From positions 1-45,645 of the forward strand of contig NZ_JABSOV010000027.1 of NCBI RefSeq assembly GCF_013215345.1: 45,645 nucleotides of DNA. Direction: 5' to 3'. The position numbers and the translations under genes were made by a program. Below, piece by piece: positions 8,812 to 17,386 of the stretch. The first letter of the stretch is position 1; the number at the start of each line of letters is the position of its first letter. This DNA is from Colwellia sp. Lineage in GTDB: Bacteria; Pseudomonadota; Gammaproteobacteria; Enterobacterales; Alteromonadaceae. Below the pieces are notes generated by a model, which was not told where the DNA came from, searched no databases, and saw only the letters and a program-made list of their open reading frames with translations.

Positions 8812-9302
8812 CAAATTTCCACCCCTAACTTTTGTAAATCATTTATAATTTTTTCATCGATATTGGGTACAGCACCAATATGTTTACCGACTATTTTGTT
8901 ATCAATGATGTAATACAAAGCGGGCATGGCTATAGGAGAGAATTCACTAATGATTGTTTGCTCAACATCATTAATAACAGGGAAATCTATAGCCAACTCT
9001 TTCTGAAAGGCTATGCCTTCATCTAACTCTTCATCAACATCAATGCCAATGACATACATTTTTTGTTGGCTGTCTTGCTTGATCATTTTTTTTATATCTG
9101 GAATCTCTTTTGCACAAGAGAGGCACCAAGAGGCAAAAAAATCAACAACACCAACCTGCCCTTTAGGAATGTTAAGTTGCTTTTGTAGGTCTTCACTAAG
9201 GGTATCACCAACTTCAACAGCAAACGCTGTACTCGGTGTTAGTAAAAAGAGTAAGACTAAAAGTATTGCGGATGGTATTACGTTAAATATTGAAGGTTTC
9301 AT
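8811..9302 (-). CDS. TlpA/ResA-like periplasmic thioredoxin
   Basis: A 163-residue protein with an N-terminal hydrophobic signal or anchor (SAILLVLLFLLTPSTAFA) and a thioredoxin fold. The active site is W-C-L-S-C (Cys60 and Cys63), with the cis-proline loop at IAMPALYY. Family role: reduction of particular periplasmic disulfides or cysteines, recharged by DsbD or CcdA. DsbD is encoded downstream in this block. The stop overlaps the start of the cysteine-tailed lipoprotein gene, pointing to that CGCN tail as a likely substrate. AGGAAT upstream of the ATG supports the start. It differs from CcmG or ResA of cytochrome c maturation in having no cytochrome genes nearby. Confidence 0.88.
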   Translation of the reverse strand: MKPSIFNVIPSAILLVLLFLLTPSTAFAVEVGDTLSEDLQKQLNIPKGQVGVVDFFASWCLSCAKEIPDIKKMIKQDSQQKMYVIGIDVDEELDEGIAFQKELAIDFPVINDVEQTIISEFSPIAMPALYYIIDNKIVGKHIGAVPNIDEKIINDLQKLGVEI

Positions 9303-9319
9303 GTCAGTATTCCTGTGGC

Positions 9320-9376
9320 ATACCCGTTACCATTCAAGATGCAGATTTCAGAGTGCATTTTGATTGGTAAAGGTAT
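9320..9376. repeat. 57-bp palindromic element related to the MITE ends
   Basis: The left arm at 9320-9343 (ATACCCGTTACCATTCAAGATGCA) is nearly the reverse complement of the right arm at 9354-9376, with a one-base gap and a few mismatches. The ATACCC...TTCAAGATGC sequence resembles the ends of the elements at 12830 and 41865. It therefore looks like a minimal, end-to-end version of the same repeat family. It lies between the large lipoprotein gene and the thioredoxin gene, where it would form a strong mRNA hairpin. Confidence 0.55.
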
Positions 9377-9431
9377 AAAAGTAATTTAATAAGCCCGCAA
9401 AAATGGGCTTAAGTCCTTATTTGAATAATAG

Positions 9432-12400
9432 TTATTGATTTGGTATTTCTATGACACCAAAATGCCTACCTTTATTATCCCCACTCCTGACACGGTAACT
9501 GAAGTACACAGTGCCGCCATCACCAGATACTGTCATTCGGTCAGCACCATCACTTTCAGGGGTATTCGAGAAAGCGATTTCTTTTAAGCTGCCATCATCC
9601 ATAATTTCTAGTTGATAAATACCATTTAAAGCTGAATCAGCTCTTTGTACTGCAATATAAAGATAATCTTTACCGTTAAAAGCTCTACCTGCTGCGCTGT
9701 ACATACGACCGCCTGTTCCGGTGTAGAACATTTTTCTTGATGATTCATCTAATGTTTCATTAAAGCTAACAATATTGCCTTCATACGTTAGTACAAATAC
9801 ACGGTTATCATGTGACCAAACACGCGCTATTTCATCTACAGCAGCTGAGGTAGTTGCACCATCCGCGGCTGTCATAATTACGTTATCTCCGTCTCTTTGA
9901 TAAACACGACTACCATCATTATTCATTGCTGGCGGTCCGTAAGTTGCATATTCGGCTGGCTCCAAGTTAATGGTGTGAGTTAACGATATTTCTCCCGCAT
10001 CACCAATTTCGTAAAATTCAGTGATGTAAGATTCATCATCTTTTTTAATCATTACTGATGCTATTGATTGCTCAGCGTTAAAGCCTACTTTTTGTGGAAC
10101 CCCAGTAGTGATGTCAATTGATGTAGTCACGGCGTTGCTTAATACACCCGTATCATCCATTGCCACGGTAAATATTCTCGCTTGCCCGGCATCATTACCA
10201 ACCTCAACAGCCGAACTCACACCAATACCATAACTACCATGTATACCAACACCCACAAGAGACTCAGTATCAAGGTAAGTTTTTGGTGTATCAGCTGTAC
10301 CTGAAACAATAACAGGTGAGCCGTCCACCAAATTTATGCCAATAAAACCATAAACATCTTCTTTATTAGCATTTTCAAACCTTACTGGTGCTAGCATAAT
10401 GCTGCCATCAACATTGGCTGCTGGGTATTGTGATGAATTATCAGCGGTTTGCACTGAAGTTGCCGTAGGTAAAACTTCAGGCATTTGACGGACACTGAAA
10501 TCAAAGTTTTTTAAATCATCAATACTAATATCACGAAAGCTGAAGTTCAAATTAGCCGTTAAAACACCTGACTGATCTCCTTGTCCATTTGTTGGACGAG
10601 TCAAAGCGCCTAGAGTAGGTTCCTCATCATTGGTAGGTTTCGATGTATTAACATTACTTACATTCGACGACCAAGTAATAGTAGAGCCAGAGCCTGCGGG
10701 GATAGTTGTCGCTAATGAAAGGTCCGAAACAACAACGGACAATGATGAACCATTATTAATGTCACTTTCTACAACCGCTGCTTTATCAGCCGCTAAAATT
10801 TGTGCTGGGGTAAGTACATTACCTTTATTAAGTTTATTAACATGGTTAAAGCCACGACCAGCAATAAAGACATTACCTTTTTCGTCGGCAGCTATGGCGC
10901 GTATACGTTCACCAACATTAAAACTTGCGATAATATTTACATCAATTGCATTCAAGTCAAAGACCCAAACAGCGTCACTTGCTGAGGAAAATATTGCGTA
11001 ATTATTATCAGGAGAGATTTCACCTGAGCGAACACTACTTGTTAGAGGTAAAGTTGTACTTAACGCCATTTTGTCGAGATCGATAATTGCAGCATAGTCA
11101 CCATCGTAAGCTAATGCTTGTCGACCATTATCAAAGAATTTTAGCGTACCAAAAATTTCATCTAGGCTAGCAACGCCATCAATAACACCCGTTGTAGTAT
11201 TGATTTTATGTAATTGATCTGTCGAGCCACTTTCACCTTCTGTCGCGACATATAAATACATACCATCGGGTGAGGTGAATTGCTCTTTAACATTAATTAA
11301 CGTGGCAAGTGAAGTAGTGACAAGATCTTTGGCAGTAACAAACTCACCAGTATCGGTTAAATCTAAGTTAAGAATATAAGTGACTTCTTCATCTAAATCT
11401 TCAACATGAACTTTATCACCAACAATTTCAAAATTACCAATGTAAGCATTTACAAAGCGTTTTGTACTGGCATCATCATGTGCCGCAAAGGTACCATCAT
11501 CCTTTATTGCTACTCTAAACAAACCATAGTTATCACTCGTACCAACAGAGTCTTCACCATTGCTAGGACGGATGTTAATGTAAACATATTGTCCATCAAG
11601 TGATGAAGTAGCACCTCGTAAACGGTGTTCACTTGCGCCTGTTGTTCCATCAATGGCGTAACGCTCACCTTCAACATTAGCAAATAAACCATTTGATTTA
11701 ATAACCGGTGTCTCACCGCTGGTATCAATCACCATCAGGCCGTTATGGTAATGCATGGTCATCGCCGTCATATTACGACCAGCTAGTGGCATAATAAAAT
11801 CAGGTGTTTCATCATGGTCACTTTGCTCCCACGTTAATTTTTCACCTTTTAGGCTGATATCGCGCTTGGCAACATGCTGAGCATTAACTTCATCAACGTC
11901 GACAGTAATAGTAAATTCTTTTGTTTCAATAAATTTACTAACCACAGCAGCAATTACTTTTAACGGATGGGCATTAGAGTGTGTCGTTAAGGCTGTTGTT
12001 ATTGAGCCTTTAATTTGCTCTGCTTGTTCAGTCGTTACCGAACCGTCAGTAGCCAATGACAACTGTTCATTTAAATAAGTTGCGGCTTGCGTTTTATTTG
12101 CTGAAATCGTTGGATTGAAGAGCATCTCGTTAGCAATAATTGTACTGTAAACATTTATTTCATCTGCACCTGGACTAGCTACATATAAGCTACCATCGGT
12201 TATTTCTAATAATCTTGCATAGTCACTAGACTTCATATTTTCTGGGATTGCAGTAGCTGAAAAGCCCACTTGACTAACTTCACCCTCATCACATTTACCG
12301 TTATTATTGCTGTCTATACACAATAAACCACTGGCAAGTTCAGGCTGAATAATTACTGGCTCATCAATAACTTCTGGTTCACTATCACTACTGCCACAAG

Positions 12401-12488
12401 CACTTAAACTACTGGCAAGAATAACGGCAATGCTCAACGACAGTGACTTCTTTTTAAAGATTGATAATGAATTTTTATTTTTTTTCAT
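9432..12488 (-). CDS. Large lipoprotein with predicted FMN-attachment motif (1018 aa)
   Basis: A 1018-residue lipoprotein: signal peptide ending in the lipobox LSAC, an acidic linker, then C-I-D-S-N-N-N-G-K-C-D-E-G-E, a calcium-loop-like segment. From about residue 220 on there are many WD/YVTN-like strands (GLMVIDTSGETPV, AIIDLDKMALSTTLPL, VWVFDLNAIDVNII), suggesting one or two beta-propellers. DGTTGAS at residues 280-286 (11631-11651) fits the ApbE acceptor consensus, and GAT recurs eight residues later. It has the same domain order as the 655-residue lipoprotein and is probably a paralogue. It is the first gene of the block and lies behind a Fur-like promoter. AAGGGAAATATCTG before the ATG supports the start. 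Function unknown; I infer a surface flavoprotein. Confidence 0.8.
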   Translation of the reverse strand: MKKNKNSLSIFKKKSLSLSIAVILASSLSACGSSDSEPEVIDEPVIIQPELASGLLCIDSNNNGKCDEGEVSQVGFSATAIPENMKSSDYARLLEITDGSLYVASPGADEINVYSTIIANEMLFNPTISANKTQAATYLNEQLSLATDGSVTTEQAEQIKGSITTALTTHSNAHPLKVIAAVVSKFIETKEFTITVDVDEVNAQHVAKRDISLKGEKLTWEQSDHDETPDFIMPLAGRNMTAMTMHYHNGLMVIDTSGETPVIKSNGLFANVEGERYAIDGTTGASEHRLRGATSSLDGQYVYINIRPSNGEDSVGTSDNYGLFRVAIKDDGTFAAHDDASTKRFVNAYIGNFEIVGDKVHVEDLDEEVTYILNLDLTDTGEFVTAKDLVTTSLATLINVKEQFTSPDGMYLYVATEGESGSTDQLHKINTTTGVIDGVASLDEIFGTLKFFDNGRQALAYDGDYAAIIDLDKMALSTTLPLTSSVRSGEISPDNNYAIFSSASDAVWVFDLNAIDVNIIASFNVGERIRAIAADEKGNVFIAGRGFNHVNKLNKGNVLTPAQILAADKAAVVESDINNGSSLSVVVSDLSLATTIPAGSGSTITWSSNVSNVNTSKPTNDEEPTLGALTRPTNGQGDQSGVLTANLNFSFRDISIDDLKNFDFSVRQMPEVLPTATSVQTADNSSQYPAANVDGSIMLAPVRFENANKEDVYGFIGINLVDGSPVIVSGTADTPKTYLDTESLVGVGIHGSYGIGVSSAVEVGNDAGQARIFTVAMDDTGVLSNAVTTSIDITTGVPQKVGFNAEQSIASVMIKKDDESYITEFYEIGDAGEISLTHTINLEPAEYATYGPPAMNNDGSRVYQRDGDNVIMTAADGATTSAAVDEIARVWSHDNRVFVLTYEGNIVSFNETLDESSRKMFYTGTGGRMYSAAGRAFNGKDYLYIAVQRADSALNGIYQLEIMDDGSLKEIAFSNTPESDGADRMTVSGDGGTVYFSYRVRSGDNKGRHFGVIEIPNQ

Positions 12489-12545
12489 CAGATATTTCCC
12501 TTGTAAATGTCTATGTTTTTAATAATCAACAGTAATTTTTCGAAG

Positions 12546-12574
12546 ATTGTAAAACAAAGTGTTACAATTGTAAA
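12546..12574 (-). promoter_or_regulatory. Sigma70-type promoter of the redox block
   Basis: On the minus strand TTTACA (12569-12574) and TACAAT (12546-12551) are separated by exactly 17 bases, close to the TTGACA/TATAAT consensus. The -10 lies about 58 bases upstream of the ATG of the 1018-residue lipoprotein. The -35 overlaps the Fur-like box by two bases. Confidence 0.6.
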
Positions 12575-12591
12575 TGATAATCGATCTCATT
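12573..12591. promoter_or_regulatory. Fur-like box
   Basis: AATGATAATCGATCTCATT matches 16 of 19 positions of the inverted-repeat Fur consensus AATGATAATCATTATCATT; the left arm is perfect. It overlaps the -35 hexamer of the promoter, which is where a Fur repressor would block RNA polymerase. It implies that the flavinylation block is induced under iron limitation. Binding is inferred, not shown. Confidence 0.6.
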
Positions 12592-12829
12592 AGTGTTCGC
12601 ATCTTATTAACATGTAATCAAACTATATATCTTTTCCCGTTTAGTTCAGTTGCTCGTGATGAGTGATACCCTAGTTATTTACTATTTCCCCCTGTCTACT
12701 AGGCCTAAACCTATAGAGACATAATAATCCCCCCCTATCAAACCTGTAAAAATAACAAGTTAATTGGCAACCTAAAGGAGATCAATTCACGCTAAGTGTT
12801 CTTGAAATTTTTTTGGGGAATGGTCGGTA

Positions 12830-13015
12830 TATACCCAAGCTAATTCAATATGATCGTTTCATAACACCTGAACGGCTCATGATCAAGACGTGTTTTTAAT
12901 TAATGTTTTTCAGGAGGATATGCGTCCTGCACTCTCTAATAAGTAGCATCCATGCCTTGCCTAAATATCTTTCTAATTCCAGCTGAACCCTGAATTTTGA
13001 GGTGGTTTGGGTAAA
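12830..13015. mobile_element. MITE-like element, copy A (186 bp)
   Basis: Its reverse complement shares long blocks with the element at 41865-42180: TTCAGCTGGAATTAGAAA, then ATATTTAGGCAAGGCAT (GTATTTAGGCAAGGCAT in the other copy), and both ends (TATACCCAAGCTAATTCAA on the left, GGTGGTTTGGGTAAA on the right). It codes for nothing. Terminal inverted repeats, small size and two copies in one window fit a miniature inverted-repeat transposable element moved in trans by an absent transposase. Copy A is shorter and more diverged. Confidence 0.7.
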
Positions 13016-13259
13016 CTGCAATATTTAGCCGATGTACTAGGATGTAGAGCCTGTTCAAGTAACTTTTATTTGGGGGATAACTCTAAATAATATTCAATCG
13101 TAATTTTAATGTTAATTTTTTGATCCTTATGATAGCTTAATATTTTATGGTCTTGCCTCCCTCTTTAAGGCCTAAAAATAGTACTGTTTATTATATAGCC
13201 ATATAAAAACAGGTTTTCGAGGGTGTCAAAGGAATCTAAAAGAAGGGAAGTAGGACGAT

Positions 13260-13760
13260 ATGACAAAAAAAATTATTGTATCCCTAGTGTTATTAATTTT
13301 TTCATCTGGAGTGTATGCAATGGGTATCAAACAGTGTCTGTTTTCAGAAATGACAGGTGTGGTTAATTTTGAAGGGAAACCTGCTGCTGGGGTAAAACTT
13401 GTTCGTATGGTTGATCTAAATAAAGAAATATATGATGAAACGATTACCGATGATGCTGGCAACTTTCATTTTCCAGCTATTTATCGTACAAGTATATTAA
13501 GCAAGATTTTACCAATGGAGTTTGTCGTCGCACAAAGTATTACTGCACACTTTAATGGTAAAGAAATTGAAATGTGGAATAACATCAAGAGAACACCTGA
13601 AGAAAATACTGAATCAAGAGGTAAACCATTAGTCGTGGATTGTGACCTAAGCCAACCTGAATTTACCTTTATCTCAGTTAATAACAATCTAATACATAGT
13701 TTATGTACTTGGGACGTAGAGCCAGATCCTGATCAAGCTACTTTTTTATTTGGTGAATGA
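13260..13760 (+). CDS. Secreted DUF6795-like protein
   Basis: A 166-residue protein with a clear signal peptide (VSLVLLIFSSGVYAMG) and a carboxypeptidase-regulatory or transthyretin-like sandwich (MTGVVNFEGKPAAGVKLVR, then TDDAGNFHF). Four cysteines outside the signal peptide could form disulfides. I recognise it as DUF6795-like. It ends 27 bases before the lipase start, so the two are probably co-transcribed. A periplasmic protein ahead of a lipase resembles the arrangement of type VI lipase effectors with immunity proteins, but this role is inferred. TAGGAC before the ATG supports the start. Confidence 0.7.
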   Translation: MTKKIIVSLVLLIFSSGVYAMGIKQCLFSEMTGVVNFEGKPAAGVKLVRMVDLNKEIYDETITDDAGNFHFPAIYRTSILSKILPMEFVVAQSITAHFNGKEIEMWNNIKRTPEENTESRGKPLVVDCDLSQPEFTFISVNNNLIHSLCTWDVEPDPDQATFLFGE

Positions 13761-13787
13761 TAACTAGAAATTTTTAAGGATGAAAAT

Positions 13788-14954
13788 ATGTCAAATGAAC
13801 AACCTGCAAAAGTTGCTGCCGCCCTTGCAAGAGATGTTTATGCTTTAACGAAGTACAAAACACAAAAACTCGCGTTGAGTGCTTTAAACAACCTTTATAA
13901 AAGTAATTTAGCCTTTGCTGATGATAATTTATTAACCGCAACAACGGGTGGCCCGCCTGGTTTTAAAGTATCTACCGGCTTTGGTTTTGTTTTATTAGGA
14001 AAAAGTAAAGCTTTAAAAGGCCATGCTTTTATCATTTTTAGAGGCACTCAGTACCTTGCTGATTGGTTAACTAACGGAAACTTAACCACCTCAAGAAGTG
14101 AATCAGGCTTTTTAGTTCACGATGGTTTTCATAGTGCTTTTAATACCATGAAGCCACGTATTAAAGACTTTATGAAAGTTATCCAACAACCCAAGAATGG
14201 TATTCATACCATACATTGCATTGGTCATAGTTTAGGCGGCGCCTTAGCCACCTTATGTGCTAGATGGATAGGTACTCAAAAGAGCACCTATTTATATACT
14301 TTTGGCAGCCCTCGCGTCGGTTTAGAAGCTTTTGCTAAAAACACGACCGATAAATTAGGCAGTGATAAAGTCTTTCGTGTTTATCATAAAACGGATCCCG
14401 TTCCTAAGTTATTACCTTGGCCTTATGCTCATGTACCTGCATCGGGTATTGATTATTATATGTATTCACCGGGTAGTCACTTCTCTGCTGCTTATCATTT
14501 GATGCCAACCTATTGTGCCTCTATTGGTGCTAGAAACTGGGACGTAATTAAAGGAGAAACTGAAGAGACTAAAACTGACTTTGGTATTGCTCGTTGGTTA
14601 GAGAGTAAAGGCAGCTATTCACTTACCGTTACTGTGGTCGGTTGGTTAGAGCAAGCATTAGTGTATGTATTAAAAAAATGTTTAGGTGCTGCGCATACTG
14701 CCCTTGCTGGTATTGTAGGTGGTGGCATAACACTGATAGATAAACTGGCTTATGTACTAGCAAAGGGTATCAACCTAGCAAAAAACATCTCAAGGTGGGT
14801 GATATTGTTTATCAAAAAAATAATGCAGGTCTTAGGAATGAAATATGTTGCTGATAAAATTCAATTAACACAAAACTTTATTCGCAGTATTTTACATCGC
14901 TTACAAAGAGCTGTGACCATTGCTTCGCAACAAGCATTGATGAAAATCATTTAA
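13788..14954 (+). CDS. Class 3 lipase with hydrophobic C-terminal region
   Basis: A 388-residue alpha/beta hydrolase of the class 3 (fungal-type) lipase family. Evidence: FRGTQYLADWLTN (oxyanion region), the nucleophile elbow GHSLGGALA with catalytic Ser, FGSPRVG, and HKTDPVPKLLP, which carries the likely catalytic Asp. A His follows in the SHFSAAYHLMP region. There is no signal peptide. After about residue 270 a region with hydrophobic or amphipathic helices appears (LAGIVGGGITLIDKLAYVLA and RWVILFIKKIMQVL), unusual for a plain lipase and possibly membrane-inserting. Lack of a signal plus the upstream secreted partner fits a translocated phospholipase effector, but no VgrG, PAAR or Hcp is nearby. 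AAGGATGAAAAT precedes the ATG. Confidence 0.85.
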   Translation: MSNEQPAKVAAALARDVYALTKYKTQKLALSALNNLYKSNLAFADDNLLTATTGGPPGFKVSTGFGFVLLGKSKALKGHAFIIFRGTQYLADWLTNGNLTTSRSESGFLVHDGFHSAFNTMKPRIKDFMKVIQQPKNGIHTIHCIGHSLGGALATLCARWIGTQKSTYLYTFGSPRVGLEAFAKNTTDKLGSDKVFRVYHKTDPVPKLLPWPYAHVPASGIDYYMYSPGSHFSAAYHLMPTYCASIGARNWDVIKGETEETKTDFGIARWLESKGSYSLTVTVVGWLEQALVYVLKKCLGAAHTALAGIVGGGITLIDKLAYVLAKGINLAKNISRWVILFIKKIMQVLGMKYVADKIQLTQNFIRSILHRLQRAVTIASQQALMKII

Positions 14955-14989
14955 CATAGTCAGTTTTCTCGCTACTTACTACTTAAAAC

Positions 14990-15027
14990 AAAAAACCAGC
15001 GTTAAATTTAACGCTGGTTTTTTATTT
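14990..15027. terminator. Bidirectional rho-independent terminator
   Basis: AAAAAACCAGCGTTAAA (14990-15006) and TTTAACGCTGGTTTTTT (15007-15023) are perfect reverse complements. The GC core with A tract and T tract on opposite sides works in both directions. It sits between the convergent lipase gene and site-2 protease gene. Confidence 0.9.
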
Positions 15028-15054
15028 TAAAACGATTATTACCACAAGTTTTAG

Positions 15055-16152
15055 CTAACTAGCCAATATTTTAAGTGGCAGTGACAAGGCACCATTGCCC
15101 GTTTGCCCTACAAACCAAATAATGGCACTTAAGCCGCCAAGGGTAAGGATATACCACAGGGCTGAAACGATTTGTGCATACCGATTAAGTGGTAGTAATT
15201 CACTTAGGTGGCGACGTTTATATTCAAAGACTATTTCAATACTGCCAATAGCCAGTAAAAATCCTAACAGCGCTAAACCAAAATGATAACTGATATAAAC
15301 ACCTAACACGGCCCCTAATACACAAGCCACTAAACCAATTTTAGAATTGATTGAGAAAGCGATACTTTTAATAATGTGGCCGCCATCTAACGGTAATACT
15401 GGTAACAAGTTAAATAAATTGAGCAGCGCATTAAATACCGCAAGTCCGGCCAATATTTCTATATCGGTTAGCCAATAGCCAATTAAACAGACTATGGATA
15501 ATATCAAACCAAAGAAAGGGCCCATGATGGAGATAACAATATCTTGCCAGCGGGTATTAATTTTATCGTCGCTAAGGGCTAAGCCGCCAACAAAGGGAAT
15601 AAGATAAATACCTTTGGTTTTCAAACCAAAATACTTCATCGCCTTAATATGACCATACTCATGGAAAACTAAACAAAGAATAAGGGCGATGGCAAATTCA
15701 ATAGAAAATAACCAGCTATAAGCCGCCAAACTACCGGCAGCAAATAACACTTTAATGACCTTGGCACTTTTTAATAACTTTAAGCCCAGACCCGCCATGC
15801 CAATGAAGCTAAATTTCATCGGCTGCTTTTTATGTTCACCTATCTGACGTTGCTCGATATCTTTTTCATTGAGGGTGTTTTCGTCAAGCAGTTCACCATT
15901 TATTAACAACTGAAATTGTAAATCGAAAGGCTGCCACTGGAGTGAACCATTAAGTTCAACGTGTAACTCGCCCTGCTCACTTTCTTCACCACCATCGGTT
16001 TTTAACGAGAATTGATGGTTAAATGACTCGCTGTCGGCATTGGCATTGATTTGTGAGACACATTGACCATCCCAAAATAGTTGTTGCCAACCTGCCATAG
16101 AACCTTCTAATCGTAGTGTTTTGCCTAAACACTCTATTTCTAATAAATGCAC
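15055..16152 (-). CDS. Site-2 protease family (M50) membrane metalloprotease
   Basis: A 365-residue protein with an N-terminal ~110-residue soluble domain rich in strands (LRLEGSMAGWQQLFWDG), then at least five membrane segments. The zinc motif is HEYGH (FHEYGHIKAMKYFGL), and the third ligand region is NLLPVLPLDGGHI, both standard for M50 intramembrane proteases. The start is GTG at 16152 with AGGTAAG upstream. The N-terminal domain resembles that of uncharacterised gammaproteobacterial site-2 proteases rather than RseP, since no PDZ domain is visible. The substrate is unknown. It is transcribed alone, between two terminators. Confidence 0.87.
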   Translation of the reverse strand: MHLLEIECLGKTLRLEGSMAGWQQLFWDGQCVSQINANADSESFNHQFSLKTDGGEESEQGELHVELNGSLQWQPFDLQFQLLINGELLDENTLNEKDIEQRQIGEHKKQPMKFSFIGMAGLGLKLLKSAKVIKVLFAAGSLAAYSWLFSIEFAIALILCLVFHEYGHIKAMKYFGLKTKGIYLIPFVGGLALSDDKINTRWQDIVISIMGPFFGLILSIVCLIGYWLTDIEILAGLAVFNALLNLFNLLPVLPLDGGHIIKSIAFSINSKIGLVACVLGAVLGVYISYHFGLALLGFLLAIGSIEIVFEYKRRHLSELLPLNRYAQIVSALWYILTLGGLSAIIWFVGQTGNGALSLPLKILAS

Positions 16153-16175
16153 TTAATTAACTTACCTAACTCAAC

Positions 16176-16223
16176 AAAAAACCTTGCCCGATTATCACTA
16201 TATTTAGCAATGCGGCAAGGTTT
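16176..16223 (-). terminator. Rho-independent terminator after the curA-like gene
   Basis: On the minus strand AAACCTTGCC pairs with GGCAAGGTTT around a roughly 25-base loop and is followed by a run of T. It lies about 40 bases past the stop of the reductase gene and ends the three-gene carbonyl operon. Confidence 0.75.
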
Positions 16224-16260
16224 ATCGAAGATAATTATTAATTAAGTCCTGATAATGTAA

Positions 16261-17304
16261 TTAAGCTAGATCATCCGGCCCAACACGTACCACTAACTTA
16301 CCGAAGTTTTCGCCTTTTAATAAACCAATAAAAGCACCTACCGAGTTCTCAAGCCCATCAATCATGTGCTCTTTGTACTTGATCTCGCCAGCCATTAACC
16401 ACTTAACCATTTGCTCACTAAATTCGTTATAACGATGTCCATAATCATCAAAGACAATAAAGCCCTGCATTTTAATGCGCTTAACTAATAATGTGCCCAT
16501 TAATAAAGATAATCTGTCGGGACCACTTGGTAATTCAGTAGCGTTGTACTGAGAAATCAGGCCGCATAAAGGAATACGGGCACAGCTATTAAGTAATGGC
16601 ATAACGGCGTCAAAAACTTTACCGCCAACATTTTCAAAATAAACATCAATGCCTGATGAACAAACTTCCGCTAATTGCTCGGCTAAATTTTCACTTTTAT
16701 GATCTAAACAATGATCAAACCCTAAAGTTTCAACTGCATATTTACATTTAGTATCGCCGCCAGCAATACCAATCACTTTACAGCCTTTTAATTTAGCTAT
16801 TTGACCCACTAAGCTACCAACAGCACCGGTTGCTGCAGCAACAACTACCGTGTCACCCGCTTTTGGCTGTCCTATATCAAGCAATCCCATGTAAGCCGTT
16901 AACCCTGGCATGCCTAATACACCTAAGGCATGTGATGGATTAGCCATTTTGTCATCCAATTTAAGTAACTCACTACCATTGATAACGCTATAATCTTGCC
17001 AGCCACCAAAGGCAACTACCCAATCACCTATTTTATAATTTTCATGGTTTGATTCTTCTACTCTACAAACGCTACCACCGACCATTACTTCATTCAAGGC
17101 AACAGGGTCCGCATATGACTTGGCATCATTCATTCGTCCACGCATATAAGGGTCGAGTGAAAGAAATACCGTACGTAATAACACTTCACCTGCTTTAGGC
17201 GTTGGTTTTTCACTGTTTACAAGATTAAAGTTCTCAGCGGTTGGCGCGCCAAAAGGACGCGATGCCAAAACCATTTGGCGATTTATGTCAGTTGTTTGAG
17301 TCAT
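16261..17304 (-). CDS. curA: Zinc-free medium-chain NADPH oxidoreductase (CurA/PTGR type)
   Basis: A 347-residue member of the leukotriene-B4 dehydrogenase/CurA branch of medium-chain reductases. These reduce the double bond of alpha,beta-unsaturated carbonyls with NADPH. Start taken at 17304, with AGGAAATAAC upstream. Visible: SLDPYMRGRMND near the N terminus, the nucleotide-binding loop AAATGAVGSLVGQIAKLKG, and YFENVGGKVFDAV. No zinc-binding cysteines are in place. It is the third gene of a minus-strand operon with the DJ-1-like and YqhD-like genes (gaps of 82-83 bp), which suggests electrophile detoxification. The exact substrate is not determined, so curA is a family-level symbol. Confidence 0.85.
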   Translation of the reverse strand: MTQTTDINRQMVLASRPFGAPTAENFNLVNSEKPTPKAGEVLLRTVFLSLDPYMRGRMNDAKSYADPVALNEVMVGGSVCRVEESNHENYKIGDWVVAFGGWQDYSVINGSELLKLDDKMANPSHALGVLGMPGLTAYMGLLDIGQPKAGDTVVVAAATGAVGSLVGQIAKLKGCKVIGIAGGDTKCKYAVETLGFDHCLDHKSENLAEQLAEVCSSGIDVYFENVGGKVFDAVMPLLNSCARIPLCGLISQYNATELPSGPDRLSLLMGTLLVKRIKMQGFIVFDDYGHRYNEFSEQMVKWLMAGEIKYKEHMIDGLENSVGAFIGLLKGENFGKLVVRVGPDDLA

Positions 17305-17386
17305 GTTATTTCCTAATATAGAAGGTGATCTGGTGACGTGTGAAATAATTCCACACGTCACTTTTAACTTTATGTTTGTCTAATAC

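Larger units (their letters stand above)
12489..13259. other. Long intergenic region of 771 bp
   Basis: It separates the minus-strand redox block from the plus-strand DUF6795-lipase pair. It holds the Fur-like promoter at 12546-12591 and the MITE-like element at 12830-13015, each listed separately. The rest (about 12592-12829 and 13016-13245) is AT-rich and has stops in all frames. I see no small gene or RNA in it. TAGGAC just before 13260 is the ribosome site of the next gene. Confidence 0.5.

Noticed and set aside
10630-11001. Longish plus-strand open frame opposite the large lipoprotein gene
   Set aside because: It is antisense to a well-supported gene, with no start signal; low-complexity codon mirroring explains it.
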